Positions 51,501 through 64,000 of a stretch of 64,000 nt of DNA are shown here, piece after piece. The translations under genes were made by a program, and so were the position numbers. The DNA is from Linepithema humile (taxonomy: Eukaryota; Arthropoda; Insecta; Hymenoptera; Formicidae): assembly GCF_040581485.1 (NCBI RefSeq), contig NC_090129.1:25240764-25304763 (forward strand), in the 5' to 3' direction. Position 1 is the stretch's first letter, and each line of letters starts with the position of its first letter. The notes beneath the pieces are model-generated. The model was not told where the DNA came from. It ran no database searches and worked only from the letters and a program-made list of their open reading frames with translations.

Positions 51501-54240
51501 GCGTCGAGCAATTATATAATCTTCGCATAGTTGACAAATACGATGGTACGTGAGCAACACGGATTCCCATTGATTATCAAAACGTACAATTTACAAAAAG
51601 TCTTGCCATCTGATTTTCTTGTCTCTTTCGAATTTTCAGTATTCGTCCAAATTTTGATTCTTAAATTTTTCTCGCAAGCGTGTTTCTCTCCTTTTCGTTT
51701 ATCCCTGCCAGTCCTCATGCTATTTCGACCAAATCAACGAAACGCACGAGTGACTCTCGTCGCGAATATCGACTTGAATATTGCGGTACGCGATCAGAAT
51801 GCAAATGTCGAGGATGCGATAAGAGTCTTACCGCACTGTCTCCCATTTTCTTCCTAGTCTTTCCTCTGAAAACATGAACGTTTTGCAATAACAAAATTGG
51901 TTTTTCGTATTTTAAGATGTTATTGTTTGCTTAAATTTGATCTTTTTTATGTTTTTATCTTTGTTGTTACTTTTTGCAGTAGGTATCTTTCTGTTTCATT
52001 CGCGACAGAGTTGAAATTATCCGGATTCGAGATGTGATTGAAGTGCAATTATGTTATGTGTATTAATATTACTGCAGAGCAAGTTAAATTAATTAATTAC
52101 ACAACTTTATTAATTAATTTATTAACTTTATTTTGTAACTTATACATATTAATCTAGTTATATATATGTACTATTAATGCTCTATGAAATATACTTTTAT
52201 ATAATAATATTCTAACAACTCTATTACAAGTTTATCCTAAAGAATTTATCTTAAAAAAGTTTTTTTATTAAATTGTTTAATACTTTATATTAATAAACAT
52301 CGAAAGTAAGAATGTTTTTTTTTTTAACAGTTATAGTTTTATCGGTTTCAAAACAATTTATAGAAATTATCGATAAAAAATTCAAACTTTTTTTTATGTT
52401 TAAAGTAATATCGAAAGAATAAGAAAAAAATTTGAAAATTAAAAGCAATATTACATACATATTAATGTATTTTAATTGGTAAATCTAATAAAATAATTGT
52501 ATTGAAATTTAAGGTATGAGATAGACATTTCGTTCAAAATTCTAAAATCGTGATCCAATATTATGGCATTTCGTATGATTGGTATTTTTTTATATTTCTC
52601 ATTGTGAATTTTACAAGGAAAAAAGTGACATGCGCATTTTTCGCGTTCAATGACCGCGTTTGTTCAGTCGTAAAGTAATCCGCTTGGAAAAAGGTGCAAA
52701 AGCGTCTCCACGGGGAAGTTGCTCGCGCCTTCTATCCTTGAGTTTTCAATTCCGAGACGTCGATAAAGTCTCGATGCCCTGCATTTCTGTTAAAAAAAAA
52801 AAAAACCTTTGGATTTTCTCGCGCGAACGCACTTTTGTGCGATCATAAAGATGATAACGTCCTCCCGTGTCATTTTCCCGCAGCTTCCTTCATTTATGAG
52901 ATGGCCAAGATAATTTATAATACCGCGATGTAGCAGAAATTATTACTTAGACACAAATCTATTATTTTACGTAATTGAAAATTAAAAATGTGAATTTTAA
53001 TCAGAAGTTTATCATTTACTCTCTTCATTATCTTAATCGATAGAAAAGCAATAACATAACAGCTTGGTTTTTGTAATAAGTTACATAAAAATAAATGTTA
53101 TCAGATATATTAATTAAGTGATTAATTACTATTAAATTTTTAATTTATCTTTAACTTCGAGCAGCTTGTTAGTGTAAATTTTTTATACATTTATAAAACT
53201 TTTATTTTAATATTTAATCAAACTCGTCAGCTTGTCTTGCTTAAAATTACGATGATTTCAATGATTTTGATAACATAAATATTATCCATAACTTAAGATA
53301 AGTTTCTAAGAATCGAAAAGATCTTGATATTGTTATGAGATAATTTTTGATTATTCAGGGTCTTTGTTCTCAAAGAGTACCGCAATGTTTGAAGTGGAAC
53401 ATTATCGTACTTTAGCGTGTAATGGATCATAAGCACATCGTCAGGAAAATCAATAAGAATTGAACGAGAAAGCGAAGAGAAAATGTGGGAGCGAGAGTTA
53501 ACGATGCGGGGCAAGCATTGAAGGTACTGTGAAATGAAGATGGAGGGTTGAAAGTGGATGAGCTCGTTTCTACCAAGAGAATGGTTCAGCATCCTTTGTT
53601 TTATCGATACGCCAATTTGCGTCTTACGATTTCTGATCAAATATACGTGAAGTAGTTAGTAATCTTTAATAAACATTCTGATTTTGCAAAAAATTATAAT
53701 TTTTTTTATATAGAATGCGTGATTTAAAATTTTTTTAAATATTACCGTTCGTAATTTTTAAAGTACATATGATTACACAAGTTTTTTTGTTGATTAAGAT
53801 AAATATTCTACAAAATGTGTCAATAAATTTTCCGAGTTTTATATTTTAATTACATAATATTGATTCAAGTTTTTTTAAAAATAAATAACTGAAATTTAAT
53901 ATAGAAAAACTATTACATCTCGATTACAAAAGAAAAAGTTGAAGCGTATGTAAAAAAGGAACGTAATTGAAATATCATAAAACGGACAGCGGTAAAAATT
54001 GAGATCGTAACATCATGGATAATGTTTCCTTTTTTTTTAATTTTACCTTTAACTCGATAAAACTGATACATAAACTCTCATGTTTTCTTTAAATAAGTGT
54101 ATTGTCCAGGCATGTGCGGAAAGCGTGGAATTAGATTGTAGAACGATACAAACATGTAGTACAACATGTAGTTTAGTACTTCGTTCTTCGGTTAACATCC
54201 GTAGAATTCGTATTGACATATTGATCTAATCATGTCGATT
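48501..54240. other. non-coding DNA with a complex patch near 48.6-49.0 kb
   Basis: The patch 48600-49030 is GC-richer than its surroundings and has several frames open on both strands; no domain is seen. Its right part has homeodomain-like AATAATGATG motifs. The stretch 50600-51350 is extremely AT-rich. The patches 51350-51860 and 52620-52880 are again more complex, with no supported exon. Confidence 0.4.
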
Positions 54241-57200
54241 GCCGCGCTCGCCGGCGATCCGAAAAAGAACTGGCCCGGAAAGGGTTTAAATTACTCGCTC
54301 AAACTGCGCTGTGGCTTGTATCGGGGGTTGTTGGTAGAACACTTGACTGTAAGTTCCGTGATGTGCCCTCCCTAATTGGTTTTCCGTGTACATCGGGCGT
54401 GTATTCCTCGACGATCCTGACAACGCGAGCAAGGAACGCGAGAATTGTGCTTACTCATTCGACTATGTGGAATTGCGGCAGGACCGCTTGACAATAACAA
54501 CTACAATGTTGAGCACACACGTGACAAATCGTCTCGAATCGTCCAGTCTTGCGTTATGTTTGTGAATTAGAATGTCAGATCCTGCACAATAGGATACACA
54601 ATAAGATTAATTTTCAATTATCTCTCATTGAATATTTCGGTTATATAAATCATTAATATAACAGCGTGACTATTATGAATTTATTTAACGAAAATAAGAA
54701 GAAAAATATTACATAGCTTTTCTAAAAAGTTATATTAATTTTACGTTAATATTTCGTACAAAATATTGGGTTGTGTAATGAGTTATTTCGGAATTTGTAA
54801 TAGAAAATCTATTGAAAAATGCGAAATCACTTATTACACGACTCAATTACTTCACATCAACACTTATCTCTTTTATGCAATATTATTTAAAAAATGGAGA
54901 TGGACAGATACTTTTTTTTATCTATCGTCTTCCATGTTTTTTTTATCTTATTACTTTATTCATTATTGCTTATGTCATAAAACGACATGAGATAGAGAAG
55001 TATAATTTTATTAATAAGAGTGCATAATAACTGATATAATAAAATATAGTGCGTGTTCTCGTGCTAGTGGCTACTTCGTACGGGATGCGGAAATGGAGAT
55101 TCGCAATGTACTCATGCGCATCAATCGAGAGTTACTCCAAGTCGTAAAGTGACCCTCAGCTATGATCGATGTGCTAACTCTCGACGATCTCATATCATGC
55201 AACGGCAAATCCTGCCAGCGCAGCATTGCGAATGAAAGTTTCACTCACGAAGCGAGAAATCTTTTCAGATCTGAGAAAATTGACGAGCATCATTTTTGCT
55301 CTCATCTTCACTATAATTCTAACAGATTGAAAATAGTTTTTGCCAGGATTAATCCACATTTGTTACCGTACAGTTATTTATTACAAATCAAATTATGTCA
55401 TCATTCTTTAATTTTAGAATGATATAAACGTTTTGTGAAATTATTCCAATTACTTAACGATATAATACTCTGCAAATCATTTTACGCGAATAAAATAATA
55501 TAAATTTTTTTAGAATGGATTCTATAAATGTTACGGCATTTGATAATATTACGATTAAAATGAAATTGCGTTTTCACCGGGGTGCAACAGGGTAATCACC
55601 ACTACGAATTTCAACGAGCCGCTTTGTTCACTTCTATCCGAGTTGCTCTGTGCACTTTGCAAGAGAACTAAGATTCCACCGCACATCAGGATTTAATGGC
55701 GAGCAAGTACCGCTCGAGAACTCGAGGAATCCATTACGAGTCGCGCCGGTCTTACGAGAAAAGGGATGGAGAAGAATTGGACTAGACGGACGGAGATATG
55801 AATTGCTTTATGTGAATTTGAGTTTTAATAATTTCCGATTCGCGTATCGTAAAGTCACTGCAACTTTTGTTTTACGGCGGATGTAAAGGGTAGCGCAAAC
55901 GAATAGGAAATTGGTGGGTAATGAGTTTTAGATGAAGCTTCGGGACTCGAAGTACATATCGATTATCAATATATGTGTAATAGCCGTAAAGAGCATTTTT
56001 GGGAAAAAGTTTTACTCTTTTTATTAAATAATATCGGAGAAACTTCGAATTTCAATAGATTTACTTATAACGGTTTTAACTTCCAACAATAATTGTAGCT
56101 TTTATTACTTAGAAAGCATTTTTGTAGTCCGTCTGCAAACAATAGTTTATACTAATTATTGCGTTAACAACTTTTATTTTGAAACAAAAAAAATGTTAAA
56201 GCTTCCAAATTAATATAGAAATAAGTTTTTAAACATTATTTGAAATTGTTATTATGCGCGCTAAATATTCCATATACGCAATATGTAAATATTTTGATGA
56301 GAACGTAATCATAATTAATAAAGCAATTATCATAATTGTCAAAATAATTGATCAAATGAAGAAAGAATTTTAACGAAATATTATTGCGTTAATTGATATA
56401 TTAAAGTTTGCGTTAATTAATAATTCTCATTCACTGTTCTATTAGTTCGAGTAGAGCATACGCATTAAGGTATTGGGAGACAGCTTTTCTCTCAAGAAGC
56501 TCTGTTTAAATCCGGAGTTAAGCTTGACTTCTTACGAAGAGGGAAAAGAAGGGGAACGAATGTTTACTCTCGTCGCGCATCCCGGTTTTCTTCGGAAAAT
56601 AAAAAGAGCTTGGCTGTCTGCCGACGGCCTTCTGAAAGTATAGAATGTCGTCTTTGACATTATCCCTCGTCTTCACGGCGATGATTCTTGAACAAACTGA
56701 CGCCAGCCGTCAAGAGCCTCCTCGCGGCTTATATCTCGTCTCTCACCCTTCAGCTGCGTCTCACTTCCGCAACTTTTCTTTTAACCCATTAAACACAGTC
56801 TCCATAAAGCGTATATAAATTTTCGTCGCGATTTAACTCACGGAGGAAAAGTTTATTAAGTGACGTATATGCTTCTGCATTGTTGAGAACATTTGCTGCA
56901 CTTTTACAAATGCATAAAGCTGTAAAAATGTAGAAGAGAGCGAAGATAAATTGCAAAGATGTTTGGATTTTATTACTATTTTGCGTCATAAATAATACTA
57001 TGCGCAATAAATATAAATATTGCAGAATGCTTTATACACGTGTGCGCTGAATGACGAACGCCACTAATTGTAAGATGATGTGAAATATCTATCGCGATAT
57101 CTATAACAAAGGTCGAAATCAAAATATTCACTATAGATTGTGACTATTGATTTCTTTTATATTTCGAAGATAGTGTTAGAGAACGACAGAAGTAGTATCG

Positions 57201-59860
57201 TCGAGGATAAATTATACAATAACATGTAACATTATACAATACAATGCATACGTAGATCGCTGGATCAGAATGTTTTCGACGTGTTGGGATTTCGGAAATC
57301 TATGCGAAGCTGCCCGCCGCTCTTATTGGGCTTTCGAATTCCATTTCTACAAAGCCCTTTGGGTCGGAACTTCGAGGAACTTACTCGCGGAAGGACATTC
57401 CACTTCCTGCGAGAGAAAGTTTGCGATATTATAGCGATAGAAAGTTCGATCGGCAGCTGTTCAGCTTTTCTCGCGTATAACGCCCGGCGGCCACGTATAT
57501 TCCATAGTTTTCTGCGATATTTCAGCATGATTTCTTAGAAAACACAACTCCTGAGTTTTACGTACATCTTATTTTACATTATAAAAAGAATTAGATTTAT
57601 TCAGTTACGTTGATCAAGATAAGTAACATGTATTATTTTTATGTGAAAAAATCTAACTGCTTTATTTAATTTAAATTCGTTAAAACAAAGAATCAAAAGT
57701 CAAGAATAGATAAATAATTATTCATTGCACATTTGTATTTATAAAATTAATATTTATTTTATATTACTCGAGGCTATGATTCATAAAAGAGTTTTTGCCA
57801 AGCAGCTAAAATTTCGAACTATAATAATTTTAATTGCCGCTTATACAAAATCAAATTGCAAGGCGATGAAATTTCACTATTAACATTTATGTGAAATACA
57901 ATGCTGTTTGATTTGTATGAAACAAAGATTGTAGATATTGTAATATATTAAAATATTTTTTAAATAAGTATTACATACCGTTTGAGTTAAACATGCATGC
58001 AATTTGCATTTATATGCACTTAACTTCTTTATCATCAATTACACTTTATTAATTTGAGACTAAAATGTCAAGAAACTTTTTAGCAATTTTACTTAAAGAA
58101 TTCTTTTTCTTAAACATAACTAATATCTATTGGAAAATAGTTCGCGCAAAGAATAGTTGGAATTGTTCGAACTTTAGCTCGAAAGGTCTAAACTATTTGT
58201 TGTTTGATCTCGAGATCCGATCTCTCCCAAACTCTTCGATTATTTAAAATTTCCAAATACTAAAAATGTAACACTAAAAATTTTGACAATGTAGGACGAC
58301 GTATTGTATCGAGATATTCGCGCGCATGCATTATAATTCGGAGCTATATTTGACAGTTGCATCTTTAAGCATTTGACGTGTGTGATCGGTTACATCTAAA
58401 GTTACAATAATTTACACACAATAAGTAAATTAATAAATATGTAAATTTATATTTCTTGTCAATAGCCATGATGCATGAATAATATAAAGGCAATGCATTC
58501 GCGCCAAATTGTTAGACTTTGACTTCATAACTTCATGTATGTTATCGCATTATTGATTCCATCTGTATTCATGCATCACTAATGCATAACCAGTTTACAA
58601 CTTTTTAAGTTGAATACATTGTGCGTAAATATTTATACATCGGAAAAAATCTAAAACTAAAAATTTATTAACTAATTTATTTATTGTTTGATCTACTGTT
58701 GATATTTTAGTTTTATATTTAATCTTTCATATTGAGATTATTGGCTTAGAGATGCCAAACTACCCAACATAGTTCTGAATCATGATTCATGAATATCTAG
58801 ACACAATACATAGAACTGGTAAAGTCCTAAACCAAAGTTTAAGACATTATTGATGCTTGGACGTTCGACAAATTGAACGCTAGCGGGTATTCAGTTAAGC
58901 ATTTCTTTTTATTGCGCGAAAAAATGTACTGGTTCTTCCCAGCTTTTTCCGAAGTGTTCTTCTATCTTCTTAAACGCATTTTAATAAGAAGCTAACGCCA
59001 TTACAAAGCTAAAGCTGTTAAAAACGTATTATTTATAAATACGAATTTTGCGTACGATATCTCTCAATTTTTTATTATCTATCTAAAACAAATAATTTTA
59101 TTAATTTTTTTAAATAACGGATGTTGCATTATAAATTTTATAAAAATGTTTAATATTTTGTTTATATAGAATTTAAAATAAAATAAAATTGTGGAATATA
59201 ATTTTAGAGCAAAGAGCATTTTTATAGTTGTCTTGAATGATTTCCTGATTTATCAGATTATTACACACCTCGCAAATAATTCAATGGTCATCGGTGGTGA
59301 TGAGAATTATAAACGACATCTCATTTCTGTGACGTCTCCATGTCTGCTGCACGATGCTTTAATTAAAAATTAATTAAATTGCCTTCCTCGCTCCTCTGTG
59401 CGAGTCAACCAGCTTTTGACTAGCCCGGAACCTCATTTTGTCAATCAAGAGCTGAAAAATTATACCTGCGATCGAACAATATTTGTGAATTTAAAAAATA
59501 AGAGAGGATTAATAAAGGTTTTGGAATATTTGAATGAAAATATTAGATTAATTCTGAATTTTTTAAACGTGAACGGTATGCAAAATCAAATTTGCGATCT
59601 AAAGCAACAATTTTATTCGGATAACAAATTGCAAGGTGAACAACTTTTGACAGGCAGAATAAAAACCGATATATTCTCATTAAATTTGCGAGAAACGAAT
59701 AATTGGAAATGAAAAAGGTTGAATACCGTGAGATTGTCTTTCATCGCAACATTTTCGCAGCGGAATGTCGGATTTCATGAAATCTTGAATTACCAGGCGA
59801 GACGTCATCGGATGTGGTAGACTTTCGTGCGAAGAGATGAAAGCCGTACTCGGCTTTTTC
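54241..59860. other. non-coding DNA, no supported gene
   Basis: GC-richer patches occur at 54240-54560, 55050-55260, 55580-55900, 56470-56780 and 57260-57530, in an AT-rich background. No reading frame with a recognisable domain or matched splice signals was found. The frame at 59398-59712 (about 104 codons, no ATG at its 5' end) is AT-rich and unsupported. Confidence 0.4.
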
Positions 59861-59992
59861 TGGATCGGGTTTAATATCTAGAAGGGTTGGTTACCGGAGG
59901 GCGAAAGCTGGGAGGCATAAAGAAAAAGGTAAAATGCGGAGAGATACGGATGAGAGTTAAGAGGGAGAAAGATGGAGAGTGGAGTGCAAAAA

Positions 59993-59996
<4 letters not shown>

Positions 59997-60023
<27 letters not shown>
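59997..60023. repeat. (AG)n microsatellite
   Basis: Uninterrupted AG dinucleotide run. Confidence 0.95.
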
Positions 60024-62250
60024 AACGATATGAGGGACGGGAGACGTGATGCAAAAGATGGAAGCCGAACACATCGAGAATAATGTCATATCGATTTTCT
60101 GAGCCCTTTTTTTCGTTTGTCTGCGGCATCGATATTGAGGGGCGTCGATAATCTACAGTTCGTGAGAAATTTCGAATTGAATTTTCATCAAATTTTATTA
60201 CGTTTTTTTCATTCACATTTGCGCATACATTTATCGAAAATGATAATATCACTTTCTGATTTATTAACAAGAAGATAATATCAACGACTCATAGACTAAT
60301 AAGTGCTTTACATAAATCGCGAAACTTTATTGAAATCGGTGCAACGCATTAGTTTTGATAACATCTCATTTGAATTTATTGCTGCGGCTGTTTAAATCTC
60401 ATCTGATATTCATATCATATGCGACTCAAATAGCCGCCCTCGGTGCTAAATTTGTGGTGAGAGTACCGAGGTCGTTGCGTTCCCAAGTTTGATTTATACT
60501 CGCTCTCAAAATAAACAGCCGGCGTTACGGAGGCGCTACATTATTTTATCACGGATATAATTTTTTCGTCAAACAGCTGGCGGCAATCATGGTCCCGATG
60601 TAGAAATTCCGGCAACGATTTATTCGTCCAATTAATTTTCGCCGCTAAATCAGAACGTGCGAAACGTCCGATGAGAAGCGTGTCTTTTGTCTCGCGAGCT
60701 ATCGAATTCTCCGGATTTTTCTACGACGCCGGATGAAATGATCGAATCTCGTTACAGTAGCTCGTTCACTCTGGCAATCTATCTTCCTCCATCGCTTCCT
60801 CCACCTTTCGATTTGCCGATGCTCTCGCGCGTAATCGCTTTTACGCTCGTTTAGCTTTATTTTATTCACTCGAGTCGGGTTCGCGGCTTCCACTTCAACC
60901 GGCCTTGTATCTTGCGCTAGAATTGCGGCGCCGCTATCGTGTATATTCCAGATAATTAACTCGCGACGTACCACTAATGCGGAATGTATACGTATATATA
61001 TCCTTCCAAGAAGAGACTGTTAGGATTAGAAATGCACTCGGTGCTTCGCAAAAGCCACTTGCGGAATTACACAAGCCTCGATCGAAATGTTACTCCAGAA
61101 AAAATCTCTCTGTGTATATTCCTTTAAAAAAATATGTATATGTATATACATGTATGCTTTAATATATAAAAATTTATCTTCATGAATTTATAGAGTCAAT
61201 CTTTTAGTGATAACGAATCACAACATAAATATGTGTTGCATTTATATTGGCACACATGTGACTCATGGGATTTTCTTTTAGTGGAAACACAAGCCCGGTG
61301 CTGCACGTTCTCTTTATCCTTGCGTCGACCTACAACAATATATGTGTTCGCATGCGCATTGCGTCATTGGGATCATAAATATTATAGTTATCCAGCCAAT
61401 CCCTTTCGATCTTTCGCATGAATTACGCGTTGCGCGTCTCGCAGCATCTGGTAAATCTGCCTGCTGCGGATACGGCTTACATGTAATTTACTCTCATGTT
61501 ACGATGTTACGCATAATGTAGATCCGACACATATGTCGTTACCTCTCGGTAGGTTTCTTCTCTCAGGATACTAACGCGCATCACGTACGTATTTTTCGTT
61601 CTTCTTGTATTACCGTCTGTGCCTTATGTCGTTTCGTTGAGCACAGCTCCACGTTATTCTGCATACTGCACGTCACTGCATTAAAAAACTTTTTTTTGAA
61701 CTCGCTACATTGAAAAACTTTTTTGCTTTTAGATGTGTAGTTACGTAGAGCAAAGTTCGAACAAACACAACATCGATTATTTGCGTAAAAAATATATAAA
61801 GCAACATAACTTATAGTTATAATTTTCCTAAATATATTTATTTGTAGCGCAAATATTGATAAAATATGAATTTTTTAAACATTAAGTTATATATTTTGTT
61901 GTATGTCTATTTTACAATTATGAAAATTGCAACAAATTGCAGCCAGCTCTGCAGCATCTATTTCTTTATTAGTAAGAAAATAAAAATGTATTACTATCAA
62001 TACATTATCAAATAAAAATATATTATAGATCTGGCAGGGGCATTAGTATCGCGTTGCTTTCGAGAAATAAATTTCCTTCACTTTCGTAAGTCTCTCTCTT
62101 TTATACTTATCGCGGAGAACTTATATATTACGTATAAAAGCAAATTTATTGACGGTATGTCAATAATTGTAACAGTATCAACGATTCTTACCTTGGAGCT
62201 GAAAGTATCATATTTATTGAATTTCTTAAAAGCAGAAGAAGAGAAGAGAA

Positions 62251-62268
62251 GAGAGAGAGAGAGAGAGA
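62251..62268. repeat. (GA)n microsatellite
   Basis: Uninterrupted GA dinucleotide run preceded by an imperfect GAAGAG stretch. Confidence 0.95.
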
Positions 62269-62950
62269 ATCTTTCTTCTATTTAAACATATAAGTTTGTC
62301 TAAAATATTTATACTAGAAAGTATAACTTTATGTAATTATAGATATGCGTTTATGTAGAAATTATTTTGATATTTTATTAAGGACAAAAATAAATTAAGT
62401 ATAAAAATTGCATTCTCAGATCACAAAAATTAAATTCACAGATCGCAGTGTCAGTTTTGAAAAATTGTCGGAAATTTCTATCTTTTACTACTGATTTTCT
62501 CTATTATTTATTGATCGATAATCGTTATCAGATTTCCGGGGACGTTCGATAACATAAGAAATTATGCGTCTTTCGAGAAACTTCATCGTGCTGTCATGAC
62601 GGTGACAAATTGCTCGATTTCAACAGCCGTGCGATTCCTATCCTTTAACTTTTCTTTAACTTTCCGCTTTCGTTTATCAGGAAACTTCAGATTTTCTTCT
62701 CTAATGCATTTATGCAGTCTTAATACATTCATTTTACTCGTTTGACTTGAAAGTTATTAATAAATTCCCAATGTTGACATCTTTTCTATTCATAACTTCT
62801 TTCATGTATTTCGGGAAGAATGGAATACTAAAATATTAAAAAATTAAAGTTTTCAGATTTATTTTTATGCAGTAAGAATTTTATCTTAAAAATATATCAC
62901 AAGATTTTATAAATAGCTTCAATTGTTATTCGTTTACCAGCAAATATATA

Positions 62951-62994
62951 GCAGAATAAAACTTATTTCACGCGCAAAATAAGTTTTATTCTGC
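62951..62994. repeat. perfect 18-bp inverted repeat with 8-bp loop
   Basis: GCAGAATAAAACTTATTT at 62951-62968 is followed after an 8-base spacer by its exact reverse complement at 62977-62994. It could form a hairpin. A related AGTTTTATTCT-like segment follows at about 63003-63015. Confidence 0.9.
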
Positions 62995-64000
62995 TCTGAA
63001 AGAGTTTTATTCTTTATTGAAAAACTTTCTCTCTAGTTATTATTTTAATAAAAAAAAATATTAACAGAAACATCAATGCGAAAAAGCCTCGAAAATAATA
63101 AATAATAAAATTTTATACCATCAATTTCTGAGATGTCTCTAAGATGCTGTAACGTAATAAAATATTTAAAATATCTCGAATCTCTGAACTATGCAGATTG
63201 CAAAAATGTGGCTGGAGTAAAGAGGCTTTCCTATTTTGGCAACAGATGATTGGAGTCCGCTTGCCAGTTTCACGGATTGCAATATCCTAGAAGTTGTAGG
63301 GAACGGCACGGTTTGCCACAGAAATGAAAACACAGTCGGAATTCTACCGCGTCCTGACGAAGTAGAGCCAGGATAGAGTCGAATCGAGTGTATCGAAGGA
63401 TTACACGCACGGATAGATATCTCAATTTCGATCCAGATCATTCGAACGTCGCCAAGATGGCGATGAAGTTTTCCTTTTATCGTTGCTGTGCCTTTTGCGA
63501 CTGAGGTCAAATCAAAGAGTGTGTCTTCACGAGTGCGAGATTGGTGTGAGAGATAGGAAGTTTATATGAAACTAATCAAAAGTTTCTCGGAAGAGTTCGT
63601 TTAAAACATCCGTTCGATCGCGTTCTTTACGACTTCAAACGGAAAATATATTGAAATGAATAGAATTGTAATATAGGAAATTATATAAATTTGACGATGA
63701 GATAAAATTTTAACATTTTAACAATTTAATTTTTATGGAAATTAGATAAGACTGAAACAGATGACTAGGAATAGTTGAAAAAATGAGTGTTAAAGTGTAA
63801 AGGCGCGTATGGAAAATATAGAAATATAGCGTTATTTAACTTAACAAGATACTTAAATATTAAAAAATTTTTTTAATATTTTGTGCTACTTAATTAACAC
63901 GTTTTTAATATTATTAAAAAAATTAATTTTTATAGAAATATTTATTATATTTTTTATCAAAACATCAAGGCATGTTTCATACTTGTGCGTTATTACATTA

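Larger units (their letters stand above)
59861..64000. other. non-coding DNA with possible regulatory patch near 60.4-61.0 kb
   Basis: After a purine-rich stretch with a GA microsatellite, the region 60400-60960 is a complex, GC-richer patch with TAAT motifs and a CAGCTG E-box. It may be regulatory DNA. The remainder is AT-rich with smaller complex patches (61230-61680 and 63170-63640) and no supported exon. Confidence 0.4.

Noticed and set aside
53293..53640. 115-codon minus-strand frame
   Set aside because: No family resemblance or splice context, and the region is not distinct in composition from non-coding neighbours.
59398..59712. 104-codon plus-strand frame
   Set aside because: It has no ATG at its beginning, AT-rich codons, no domain and no clear splice acceptor or donor.

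Overview
The window looks like gene-poor nuclear DNA from an arthropod, most likely an insect and perhaps a hymenopteran such as an ant. The reasons are an AT-rich background broken by CpG-dense, GC-rich islets, spliceosomal introns of about 300-400 bp in the one complete gene, a ZAD-type C2H2 zinc-finger gene (a family greatly expanded in insects), and small palindromic DNA-transposon remnants. The genus cannot be fixed from this sequence alone. There is no sign of operons, CRISPR, rRNA, or recognisable viral or retrotransposon proteins.

Layout. Positions 1-18291 are non-coding as far as I can see: AT-rich DNA with CpG-rich islets near 6.7-7.5, 8.6-9.3 and 9.9-10.5 kb. A single well-delimited minus-strand coding exon lies at 18292-18829. 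It is rich in Pro, Gly, Ser and Ala and carries a polyalanine run, as is typical of the disordered part of a developmental transcription factor. About 7.3 kb upstream of it, on the same strand, is a CpG-rich block (25.1-26.4 kb) with a strong splice donor after 26115. This may be a 5' exon of the same or a nearby gene.

Positions 30696-33812 hold the one complete gene: a minus-strand, four-exon ZAD plus ten C2H2 zinc-finger protein of 705 residues. It sits between two long inverted repeats of about 1 kb (28227-29272 and 34548-35615) that are very similar to each other. The whole arrangement spans about 7.4 kb. A small palindromic element with TTA flanks lies between the gene's 5' side and the right arm.

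From 35616 on there is a degenerate palindrome (37339-37806) and a 334-bp MITE flanked by TA (38941-39274). A plausible plus-strand core promoter follows (TATA-like box at 40585, initiator around 40618), leading into a CpG-rich leader-like block. From about 41.2 kb to the end I find no convincing coding exon. There is a diverged tandem duplication near 43.2-43.7 kb, several microsatellites, and islets of mixed GC content that could be regulatory DNA in a long intron or intergenic region.

How the genes relate. The zinc-finger gene appears self-contained. The polyalanine exon and the 26-kb donor may belong to one long-intron minus-strand gene, but the reading phases do not join directly, so at least one further exon would be needed. 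The 40.6-kb promoter has no identified coding sequence inside the window.
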